The notes under the pieces: model-generated
Told to the model about the DNA's origin: nothing
The model's input: the letters and a program-made list of their open reading frames with translations, nothing else
The model's database searches: none
Shown: positions 8,901 through 18,800 of the stretch, one piece after another
Position numbering within the stretch: the first letter of the stretch is position 1
How the letters are laid out: each line of letters starts with the position of its first letter
Translations under genes and position numbers: made by a program
Assembly (NCBI GenBank): GCA_000149265.1
Contig: CH001360.1
Coordinates: 88,851 to 152,850 of the forward strand
DNA: 64,000 nt
Origin: Ciona savignyi
Lineage: Eukaryota; Chordata; Ascidiacea; Phlebobranchia; Cionidae
Reading direction: 5' to 3'

Positions 8901-11900
8901 CAACACACTGCAATAGCTCTGGTAACCCGACGATGGGCGCAAGTTGATCTGACGATTGTCCAGTGTGTTAAACCCCTTGGTTTTCCTATTCACCGGGATA
9001 AACATGAATATCCTATTTATAGTTCCACATTTACAAAATCAAAGTTCACTCACAGAATCGGATTCGGAGTCTGAACTCAAGTCTGTGTGATCGATTGCTG
9101 GATTGGGTGGTCCATAGAGGGAAGTATTGAGCGGCATATACATTAATTCATCCTTTGTGTACCTAAGTAGAAGTACAGANNNNNNNNNNNNNNNNNNNNN
9201 NNNNNNNNNNNNNNNNNNNNNNNNNNNNNNNNNNNNNNNNNNNNNNNNNNNNNNNNNNNNNNNNNNNNNNNNNNNNNNNNNNNNNNNNNNNNNNNNNNNN
9301 NNNNNNNNNNNNNNNNNNNNNNNNNNNNNNNNNNNNNNNNNNNNNNNNNNNNNNNNNNNNNNCCTACATTGGTCTGCATGTCATAATAAACCGCAAATTC
9401 TTCTTTTCGTTGTCTAGTGAGCCGCGCATTGTAGTCTGCTGCTTGCTTGACGGCCTTTTTCACGAAGCTCGGCATTTGTGACTTGTCGACTTGCATCGCT
9501 GCAGCTTGCTGTGGAAAAATAATCTTAATCGATCATCAAACGCACACTGCAATTATTGATTCATGAAAAGGACAAGTCTACTAATTAAGACATAGTGCAA
9601 TCGATGGCAAATTTAAACAGGCAGCGCAATATATTTTAATATATAATTCAAAACTAAATTAACATGATATATGTCATATAGGATAGGATATTCATGTTTA
9701 TCCCCGTGAATGGGAAAACCAATGGAGTTAACACACGGGTAATTGTCAGATCATCTTGCGCCCACCGTCGCGTTACCGGATGCTCGAGTATTACAGTGTG
9801 TTGTGTATGGTTCACATGTTTCTTTAATTTAGTAGATCCCAATAATTTGATGGGTTTAGGCAATGTCCATTATGTGCTTTGTCCAAGGACACAACCATCT
9901 AGCTAGCAACCAGTTTCGAACCTGCAACCTTTCAGTTAAAAGGCGTCGCACTAAACCACAAGACTAACCAGTCGGACAAATATGTAAATTGAAATTAAAC
10001 CCATTGCGTATACAGTCCAAATGTTAATTACCGAAGCATACTGCTTGTACTTATTTTGCAGTTTCACTTTTTCCCTCTCTTGTAAAGCTGCATTGTACTC
10101 ATTATATTTTTCCGGGTATTCTCGCATCATCATATCACACACGTCGGAACTTTTTACAGCTGTTAACCCTAAGTGGTGAAGAACAAGACATTACCTAGGC
10201 CAGTGGTTCTCGATCTTTTTGACCTTGTGGCGCACCCAAGACAAATTAAAAAAAGAACGAGCGCACTTCGCACGGAAATTACTGTTTCTTGAGCGATCTT
10301 TCTTTTTGAAAGTTAATGTAGAACTAACGTTATAATAGAAAAGAACGAAATAGACACTATCCATTTAGTAGTTTATGGTATATGCACACTCTGTCGTAAA
10401 TTTACGAAATGCAAGTGTGGCGCACCTAGCTAACCCTTGTGGCGCACCAGTGCGCCGCGGCGCAGAGCACTGACCTTTGAGAAGCACTGACCTAGGCTCT
10501 GGGAAAAAAATAATCACAAAAAATGTAAATTAACAAAAATGTTGTTGTTTGATTTTTTATTTTTTACTTAAAAATATGGTATTTAGAAAAAGGCGCATGG
10601 TTTATATTTAAGTAGAAAAAAGAAGTAGAAAAAAACAGTAAAACCTTATTTGCTATAGCATGGCAGTTACAAAATGGAAAAAATAATATAAATTAATAAT
10701 AAGAAATAAAAAACTAAAAAATTTATCTGTTAAACCTATTGTCTCTAGTTTAAAATACTCCCAAAAGATTTGTTGTGCAGTATGGCATAATAAATATCTA
10801 AGATTGATTTCTTTACAATGCATATGACAGAAAATTTTAAAATCGTTGTAAAAACGACATTTTATCTGGTCACAAAATAGTTTTTCTTCTGCGATGTGAA
10901 ATAAAAACAATTCTGAAAAGTCCTTAATAAGTTAGTGCATTGGATATTTTAACTAATTCAAATTCATTTCAAGTAATATTAGAATAGGATACGACATTTA
11001 TGTTTTATTCCTGTGAATGGTAACACTAAGGAGGTTAACACACAGGCAATCGACAGATCACCTCGCGCCAATAGTCGGGTTAACATAGCTATTTCAGTGT
11101 GTATGATTCACACATTCATTTAATTTAGTAGAAACCATATTATAAAAATATATTTTGTTTACCAACCTAATGTAACTCTAACTTCACTGATCACATGACT
11201 AGTAAGAAGATGGTTCACTTCATCGGGTTCTACTTTCCTCCTTTCAATTTCTGAACAAATGGATATTGCATTGGGATAGTTTGCATGACATTATTCGGAC
11301 CGCAAAATAATTATTTAAAGGTGCCTGTCATATGACCGGCAACGAACAAACAGCGTCGGTCAAATAAAAAAAGCGCCGGTCAAACAGGCATTATTTCACA
11401 CCGTCGTAATTGTCGAGTATACATGACGTCACGCCGTTGTAATTTTCGATTTAACATTTGCTTGGGGATGCGCCTAAACGTCAACGTCCATTTAAATACG
11501 CGGTACGAGGCGGTAGATTCAACGCTAATACCTTATCCCGCATCTGCGGTAAAATTTGATTATTCGGCGCTTTTAAATGCAAGCTTTATCTATTACGCTC
11601 TTCGTGTTTTATTATTGGACGTGGTAACAAACGTCATTGCTCTGCGCCAATAAGCGTAATTTCGTTCTTGTTTTGAATGTATATTTTGTGCGGAACAAGT
11701 TCTATAGTAAACTTCCCCATTATTCACTTTTAGATCGGTAAATTGTATCTTAATAAAGACCATTCACACGTTGATTGTCTGATTGTCAGCGCCGGTCAAC
11801 ATGACCGATAGAAGGTATAAAGCGCTGGTCACGTTAGCTCAAGTGCCGATCAAATGACCGATGACCGACCGTTATTTTGCGGTCTGCATTGTGGTGTGTA

Positions 11901-13172
11901 CATACGTCGATGACCACATCGGGGTTAAGCCGCATTATATACTGTATGTTTAGTTAAGGTTACTGGGCATCGCTATATTCTTAAACAGGTTTTCAGATTT
12001 ATCTTTACTATGAATTTGTTAACACCTCTAAAAAAACAACGTTAGTTGCCTTCTGCCATTGGATTCTACTTAATTGAACAAAAAATTGAAGCAATACGGA
12101 ACAATACAATAGATTTAATAACCATACTTTGAGCTTAAGGAAGCCTAATGAATTTTGGAAGGAGTAAAATAAGTATATGCTGTATAAGTACTTAATACGA
12201 GTGACTTTAAATACCCAGTGTGGGTACACTTAAAACCCTAACCCCTACCATAACTCTAACCCTAATTCTGGCACACTGCCCACACCGCCTACACACTGGT
12301 TACAGGAACCGCTTAATACTACCTTTTTACAGTTTAAAAATGTTTTACCAACCTGGATATTTCCTCTTAAATGAAGTAATCCCAAGGTATGTGCTAACTT
12401 GTTCCTGCAGCATGAAGTATTCCCCACTACTATCTGGCGGCCACTGGTATTCTGCCAAGTTCTCAGCACTTATTGATGAAAATCTGCATAAAAAAATTCT
12501 GTAAATATTTTTTTTATTGAATGCAGGGCCAAAAATCCACCAAATTTCGGGCAAGTAAGAATTTAATCGCGTGTGAAAGCTCGTGCAAGTGAATCTTTTA
12601 CGCAAGTTATTATAGACTTCAGTAGTCGGACGTGCAATGTGTATAATAAAAACGGTCGCAATGATCAGGATTTGCTTTTTATTCCCGTATACTCCAGTTG
12701 AATAGAAAACGGTCGCGGTAAACAGTAATTAGTTTTTTATTTGCAAGAGTAAATTCTTACTCGCATGCCATGTTTCACACAAGTGTTACTCGCACGGATT
12801 TTTGGCCCCGTGAAATAGTTCCTACGAAACTTCGAAAATATATTTTATTTTAACTTTTGAAAATAGATTTTTTTTTGAAACACCCCCCCCCCAGACTTAC
12901 ATGTTCTGTTGAAGGCAGATCGGGTCCATCACCCGCCCAGATTGACTGACTCCAAGAAAGTTCTTTGAATTCCCGTTTAACTTTGGCGAATCAGTATTTT
13001 TAACCACCACATCACTTTTTCCTTGGCTTACTATCAATTCCAGCATATCGCCGACAATTTGATTTACGACATTGTCCACAGGCATCGTTTCATAACTTGA
13101 AACTTTGGTTGCCATTTCCTCCCTGTTTGCATTGCAAGAATAGGGATTCTCACCTCCGCTATTTAGACTCAT
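5952..13172 (-). CDS. PHF10: PHD finger protein 10 (BAF45a), 11 exons, one gap
   Basis: Exons in gene order: 13172-12901, 12483-12353, 11250-11167, 10168-10032, 9508-9363 (runs into the N gap), 9162-9054, 8493-8421, 8006-7903, 7501-7399, 6941-6753, 6478-5952. All phases agree outside the gap. Exon 2 carries the SAY-region core ([20 protein letters not shown]). Exons 3-5 match the family ([43 protein letters not shown]). Exon 6 has [16 protein letters not shown]. Exons 9-11 form the tandem PHD fingers: CGICSKDG...[32 protein letters not shown] and VWACSRC. PHF10 is the PBAF-specific subunit of SWI/SNF remodellers and reads histone H3 tails. The product exceeds 625 residues against about 498 in human, because exon 11 adds a basic RG-rich and acidic tail after the second PHD finger. 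A splice acceptor lies 5 nt before the ATG. Confidence 0.93.
7105..7350 (-). mobile_element. SINE A copy in PHF10 intron 9
   Basis: Nearly complete: tail words GTTTATCCCCGTGAAT at the left, tRNA-like head with ACCAGTTTCGAAG (B-box side) and CGGTCAGAC at the right. Confidence 0.85.
7611..7890 (-). mobile_element. SINE A copy in PHF10 intron 8
   Basis: Complete copy with CAGTTTCGAACCTGCAACC head and body. Its head ends 12 bp from the exon 8 splice donor at 7902. Confidence 0.85.
8127..8343. mobile_element. MITE family C copy in PHF10 intron 7
   Basis: About 215 bp with inverted ends: AATTAAAAGAAGGGAAAG at the left, CTTTCCCTTCTTTGAGCG at the right, and the family core AACATGGGGTTAGAGTTAGG. The same structure occurs near 31.7, 35.1, 46.2 and 52.1 kb. 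Confidence 0.75.
8844..9016 (+). mobile_element. SINE A copy, 5'-truncated
   Basis: Body from CCAGCGGATTAATGGG to the tail AACATGAATATCCTAT. The tRNA-like head is missing. It lies just downstream of PHF10 exon 6. Confidence 0.85.
9180..9362. other. Assembly gap, 183 N
   Basis: Falls inside PHF10, between the end of exon 5 and exon 6. It removes about 40 codons that human PHF10 has here and probably one intron. Confidence 1.
9676..9977 (-). mobile_element. SINE A copy in PHF10 intron 4
   Basis: Full-length minus-strand copy: TAGGATAGGATATTCATG tail at the left, TTTCGAACCTGCAACC B box and AACCAGTCGGAC head at the right. Confidence 0.88.
10201..10489. mobile_element. hAT-type MITE, 289 bp, 8-bp target duplication
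   Basis: Starts CAGTGGTTCTC and ends GAGAAGCACTG (imperfect inverted repeat). It is flanked by identical 8-bp copies ACCTAGGC at 10193-10200 and 10490-10497. It inserted in PHF10 intron 3, 33 bp upstream of exon 4. The interior holds repeated GTGGCGCACC words. No ORF. Confidence 0.88.
10982..11138 (-). mobile_element. SINE A copy, truncated
   Basis: Tail and body only (ATTCCTGTGAATGG to TTAGTAGAAACC). The head is missing. In PHF10 intron 3. Confidence 0.8.
11298..11884. mobile_element. MITE of about 590 bp with GACCGCAAAATAA ends
   Basis: Inverted termini GACCGCAAAATAA and TTATTTTGCGGTC, with several internal copies of GCCGGTCAA and ATGACCG near both ends. No clear target duplication. It lies in PHF10 intron 2. 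An ORF at 11423-11653 has no recognisable motif. Confidence 0.7.
12524..12812. mobile_element. MITE with GGGCCAAAAATCC ends
   Basis: Starts CAGGGCCAAAAATCC and ends GGATTTTTGGCCCCGTG. Secondary inverted words occur inside (GTAAGAATTTA, TAAATTCTTACTCGC). It lies 40 bp upstream of PHF10 exon 2. The target duplication is not clear. Confidence 0.7.
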
Positions 13173-13179
13173 TTTCTCT
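13173..13179 (-). promoter_or_regulatory. Splice acceptor 5 nt before PHF10 start
   Basis: On the minus strand, ATATTTCACAG|AGAAAATG. As with TMEM186, the leader must be joined from elsewhere. Confidence 0.55.
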
Positions 13180-13242
13180 GTGAAATATTATTGCAACACC
13201 CTATAGGAACCAAAGAAATTTGTTTTAACATTTATGTATAAA

Positions 13243-13262
13243 TATATATATATATATATAGA
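13243..13262. repeat. (TA)n microsatellite
   Basis: Run of TA dinucleotides between PHF10 and the LRMDA-like gene. Confidence 0.9.
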
Positions 13263-13626
13263 TAAATCGGTATATAAACACAAGTTGAAAATACAATAAA
13301 ATTGCACATAATTAAGTACCGGTACATATTGACCAAAATGACAATACGATTAACAACATACAGTGAGAAATATTGCATAAAAATTGAGTCATAATAATTA
13401 ATATTTAAATATGTGTACAACTATAGCCATCTACAATAGACACCATAGCAAAAAATCTAGAAAATTGCACTTTATATAATAAATCACAAAATTAAAAAAA
13501 TTTCTAATCAAAGCCACCATGTATCACAGCAGTTTTTTCAGTAAAATATTACTTTTGTAATTATATAGTAGAATTTTCAGTTAACTTAAAACATATTACC
13601 ATTAAAATACTGACGAGAAATGAAGT

Positions 13627-14322
13627 TTACAAGTCATTGTTCCGGATAAAACGGTTTCCTTCAGATTGCTTCCCGGTATCATAACTTGCAACTCGGGCCT
13701 TTTTTGACGATGTTGGTTCTTCCGTTATTTTTGGAAGACTTCTACAGGATTCCTGCGTTTTAATGGCAGAGTATCTTTCTTTTGGTTCGGCTAAAATCAT
13801 TTTCGCACCTTGATCTCTCTCAAGGGAGGAAACAGGTTTCCAATCGAGAAATTTAAGCTTGGGCAGTCTACTTGCTACGAAGATGCGATATTCTTCATAA
13901 TCCTTTTCTGTTTTGTCAGAATCTAAAATCTCATGCGGACAGGCTTCATTACCAAGCAGACTCAAGTATGTAAGGGAGGTGCATAACTTCGCCAGTCGTG
14001 TGATAAACAGATTCAGGTATTTTATTCTGTTGTTGTTCAGGCTTAAAGAATGCAATTTCGGCAAGACTGGAAAACTTGTTGAATCCGTTATTTCGTTGTT
14101 ATCCAGGTTTAAGCTCTCGAGATTAACAAAAACCGCCATATTCTTGAGATCAGTAAGTCCGTTGTGACTAAGATTTAGATGTTTTAGTTGTTTAGCACGT
14201 AGCAGCACAAACTGCGGTACGATGTGGCAATTTGTATGACCAGTGTATGAAAAACTATCTGCTCCACAATCGACAGTGTCTTCGTTTTCACTATCATATA
14301 ATGTCTCCTTGTCGCGCTCCAT
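13627..14322 (-). CDS. LRMDA: Leucine-rich repeat protein, LRMDA (C10orf11)-like
   Basis: 231 residues in one exon. About four leucine-rich repeats: LKHLNLSHNGLTDL, LESLNLDNNEITD, LHSLSLNNNRIKYL and LTYLSLLGNEACP, then a cap KDYEEYRIFVASRLPKLKFLD and PVSSLERD. The phrase LSLLGN-ACP followed by a tyrosine-rich segment and LPKLKFLD is the LRMDA pattern. Human LRMDA is linked to melanocyte differentiation and melanosome trafficking. LRRC72 is a possible alternative. The last 60 residues are basic and serine-rich without known motifs. A splice acceptor (TTATGTTGTAG) sits 2 nt before the ATG. PHF10 lies 454 bp downstream on the same strand. Confidence 0.72.
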   Translation of the reverse strand: MERDKETLYDSENEDTVDCGADSFSYTGHTNCHIVPQFVLLRAKQLKHLNLSHNGLTDLKNMAVFVNLESLNLDNNEITDSTSFPVLPKLHSLSLNNNRIKYLNLFITRLAKLCTSLTYLSLLGNEACPHEILDSDKTEKDYEEYRIFVASRLPKLKFLDWKPVSSLERDQGAKMILAEPKERYSAIKTQESCRSLPKITEEPTSSKKARVASYDTGKQSEGNRFIRNNDL

Positions 14323-14443
14323 TTCTACAACATAATACTACGTCCTTAACTGTTTCTGTTTTTTATTTTTTTTATAATCTGCGAGCAAGGCACGTGATAA
14401 CGGTGTTCATGGACCATGACCATATTTTACCTTTTTTGAATTT

Positions 14444-14759
14444 TAGGATAGGATAGTATTCACATGAATGAAAAAACACAAGGTCGCTTCAGGTCGCTTC
14501 ACACTTAACATACGGTTAATCGTTAAATTACCTCGTGCCCACCGTCAGGTTACTGGAGCTATATTACAGTGTGTGGTTAAGATTGAGACGGTCCTTTAAC
14601 TTGGTAGATAGAACCCATAAATCCATCGAGTTCAGGAAAGGGGCAATGTGCGCTAAAAGCCTTGCCCCAGGACGCAACCGACTAGCTAACAACAAGTCTC
14701 GAATCAGGAAGCCTTTGGCTGAACGGCGACGTACTGACCAATCAACCTATTCAGTCGGT
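14444..14759 (-). mobile_element. SINE A copy, diverged
   Basis: Tail TTAGGATAGGATAG, body ACCGTCAGGTTACTGGAGC, head end ATTCAGTCGG. Confidence 0.78.
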
Positions 14760-14892
14760 TGTTGGGTAACTTGTGTCCACGGTTTATGTTGCCGAAGCAA
14801 TCGCTGTGTATCGTATTTTTTCCCACCTACTACAACACGGGTTTATACACGGTTCTCTTTCCCTAAACAACTTCTATTATATATGTTTGGCC

Positions 14893-15102
14893 AGGCGACG
14901 AGTCGGGTTACCGTAGCTATTGCAATGTGTTGTGTATGATTTACATGTTCCTTTAATTTGGTATATCCCATTAATCCGCTGGGTTTAGGCAATGTCGTTA
15001 AGTGCCATGCCCAAGGACACAACCGACTAGCGAGCGACCAGTTTCGAATCTAAACCTTTCGGTTGAAAGTCGTCGCACTAAACTACCAGACTAAACGGTG
15101 GA
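14893..15102 (-). mobile_element. SINE A copy, tail missing
   Basis: Body from GACGAGTCGGGTTACCG to the head ACTAAACTACCAGACTAAAC. The ATCCTAT tail is absent. Confidence 0.82.
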
Positions 15103-15850
15103 CCAATTACCCTTCTTTAATATTTGATATTGCCTTATATATAACTATTATATATATATTTTTTTTCTCAAGCAACCCTTAATTCCCATTGTCTGGTTCA
15201 CTGGTATTTTTTGCCTGACTATATTACAGCCACATTGTAAGGAAATCCGCCGATGGTAATAAGTGTTTCTTCAGCGTTATAAAGAACATGTATTTATTTA
15301 TCGTGACATTGTACATAAGCGTGGTTGGCAGAATACACTAGAACGTGAGTTTCAAATTACTGGTAGTCTTTTGAGAGAAATAATTAAAGGCAATTTTGAT
15401 GTGTAAAGGTACACACACAGCTATTTGGTTCGCTAAATTAAAGTAGAAGCAGGCTGTGCTTTTAAAGCAACAGCACTTTGTATAATACTGCATATATATA
15501 ATTGTGTATCTTCATATATTAAGGCCAGGAGAATTTAAAATATTTAATAGCCTGCTGAAGTCCCTATAAGATCATATCAGTAAGGATTTAGTGACTAAAA
15601 TCGACAGATTAGTTTTAAAACCTAATAAATGCGCACCTACCACAAAAGACAGAAATGCTAATTTAGAAATAAGCTACAGCTGCAAGGTACATATGTGGGG
15701 TGCGGGTGGTGACGTAAAATCAATGTTATATGCTGAAAAAAAGACATCGTAATCGCTGTATAAGGATGATACTGAATTATACTAATGACAAATCATGCTA
15801 CGATACTATGCTGACGTTACTGGCATGGCAAAGAGAAGTTTTAAAATTAG

Positions 15851-18800
15851 TTAGGGGTTTTCGTCGACGTAAAAGAGTTCTCCGGAACCGAAGTAGTCTT
15901 CATCGGACGTGCCGGATTCAGAGCCATCGAGAACTGTAAATCAGCATATTGTAATACAGAAAAATAAAGAGTATTATATATATTAGTTTATAATGAATGT
16001 GTTAATATGATGGGATATTTGTGTTTCTCCCCGTGAATTAGCAACCGCAAGGGGGGGTTAACACCTCCCGCCCACCGTCGGGTTACCAGAGCTATTTCAG
16101 TGTTTTGTGTAGGATAGAAACTTTTCTTCAATTTGGTAGAACCCCTTATTCCACTGGGTTCAAGCAATGTTCGTCCTTACCAAAGGACACAACCGATTAG
16201 CTAAACAAAAGCTTGGGACTCTTATGTCCGAACCGGTTAGTCTGGTGGTTTAGTTCGACGCATTTGAACCGAAAGGTTGAAGGTTCGAAACTGGTCGCTA
16301 GTTAGTCGGTTGTGTCCTTGGGCAAGGTACTTAACGGACATTGCCTGAACCCAGCGAATTAATGGGTTTTACTAAATTAAAGGAACGCTGGAATCATTCA
16401 AACTACAATGCAATAGCTTCGATAACCATATGCTGGACGCGAGGTAATCTGACGATTGTCCATGTGTTAACCCCCTTGGTTTCCCCATCACGGGAATAAA
16501 CATTGTTTTGTCCCTGTAAAGAGATAATTCTAAATATCGAATTTTCGCATGCAAAGTGTTCAAACCTGGAATAAGTTTTTCATCTTCTGGCGATGTCTCA
16601 CCCGGCGCAGCTGAGATTAGATATAGAAATTAAAATTAAACCGTTTTTGTTTTTATTTATCTTTACTTACATCAAGGCTTTGATATTGTAACTCTTTGTG
16701 AGACACAATCACACAATTATATATATATTAAAGAAGCACATTCCATATAGTATGTCACATTGCGTGCACTCACCGAAAAAATTAAGTTCACAGACGACAT
16801 ATAAATCAATAATATAGAGCTATAGTATTATATCCAATACACTGTATTTTTATGGCGTTGGTTATGATGTGGCCTATTATAAAATTCAATGATTAGATGA
16901 AATTTCTATTGTCATTAATTACCATGATGTCAGGCTATGAGATCTACGAGAGAGCTAATCGCTAAATTAAGCACAAACTTTTTAAAGGAAATTGTTTTGT
17001 TACATCACCAAAGACAATCTACACCAAGCATGCATTCCTAACCTTTATTCCAAGTTGATTCTGGATTATACAACACCAGTTAGGACCTTTTATTTGTTAT
17101 GTAGGCCTACACCTAATGCGATAAAGAGCATTGGTACTTACATAGAATAAAATAAAGGCAGAAAGTTTCAGTAAATGCAAACAAAGTTAAAATTAGACAT
17201 ACAGTTTTAGTTGAATGCAGAAGTAAAATTTAAAAAAATATACAGGATTTTCTTTGTCACTTTGTGTTCAAGTAAAATTGGAGAAGCCTACCCGGTCTAC
17301 ATCAAACGACTTACATCTGAAAACACCACGAGTCACTCCGCAAATCTTCTTCAGCAACTTCTCTTGAATAGTAGCAATGGCAGAGTAGTCATCGACGGTA
17401 AAGACGAATTCACTGATTGGATCTGACGCCATTTCTTCTAGTTCGATCCTCTCAGCTTCACCAACCCCGATAGCAAAGATGGCAACGTCTGTAAAAGTTT
17501 CAACGTGAAATGTAATAATTAAAAAAAAAAATTACTTGAAGTTATAGTTTGGTGGGTTAGTGCGTCGCCTTTCAGCCGAAGGCTTGCAGTTTAGAAACCG
17601 GTCACTAACTAGTCGGTTGTGTCATTGGACAAGGCTGCCTAATAGATATTGTCCGAACATAGTGGATTAGTAGGCTGTTTTAATCAAATACAACGCAGAA
17701 CAATTGCTCCGGCAACCAAAAGGTGAACGCGAGGTAATTTGACAATTACTCGTGTGGCAACGCGTCTTGCATTTTTCCAGTACAGGGTTAAAAATGAATA
17801 TCCCGTCCCTGGTATTCCATTGCCTGGGAACCTAAACACAATCGCTCAGAGGGTTATTGATTGGATCTTTGCGCAAGATATCTTTAATGCCGACTTCCAT
17901 TACTTTAAATTATATATATATATATATATATAATATACACATGTGGAAGTGGGTATCAAACATTCTTAAATTTTTACCTTCTTGCTTCAGCAGCAGCGCT
18001 GGAACGATTACGTCATCTTGGCTTCTTCCGTCAGTAATAATGACCGCTACCTAAAAAGGTTCGACAAGTTGTATTATCTGTAAATCATTTATTATATAAC
18101 AAACTAATTTGCTGTTTAAATGGCTTTTGTATGTCATGTTTCGAGACCAATAGAATCCTTTATTGTTTTGCAGTACAAGCAAAGCGCCTTGTCGTCGGAC
18201 ACATGCACTTAATATGCGGATGATTTCGGGCAGTTTTTATATTTTTCTACTCATATTACTTGCCTTGTCAGCCGTTGGTCTTGGATTCTCCCGGTTAATG
18301 TACGCCTGTTGTAGGAAAGTAAGAGCAAGTCCAGTGTTCGTGTTTCCACCCATATATTCAAGGGTATCAATAGCCTGCAGCACAGTTAGATTGTCGCCAG
18401 TTTCGTGGAATTGGAACTCCATTCTGTTGGAATGGTTTGTTACATAGATCTCCCTTTAAAACTTGCATTTTACACATTTAATCAGTGATGGGATTCAAAA
18501 GGTTCACATGGGTTCGGTCGAACCCGTTCTTGGAACGCCGAAATAATCACCGATCCGATTCTTGCTTTTTTACCGACATAAGACCTTTTAGGGAACCTGT
18601 TATCAGTCAGTATGATACAAAATATAACCTATTCTTAAAATTTTTGAATCCCATCACTGCATATAATCAATAATCTTTGTAAAAGGTCACTGTTGGAAAC
18701 AAGTTGTTTCGATAAGAAACAGTTTATTAAAAAACATTGCAAAAACTAGGTTCCTATATTCCCTGCCCTGAATTATTATTGTATTGAACGTCAAAATTTG

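Larger units (their letters stand above)
14323..15850. other. Spacer between LRMDA-like and collagen genes
   Basis: About 1.5 kb with two SINE A copies and AT-rich unique sequence (15.1-15.8 kb). No coding exon recognised. It should hold the LRMDA-like promoter or outron and the collagen 3' untranslated region. Confidence 0.6.

Noticed and set aside
12229-12275. Telomere-like CCCTAA words near 12.23 kb
   Set aside because: Only a few irregular copies (CCCTAACCCCTACC) in an intron; too short for a telomeric tract.
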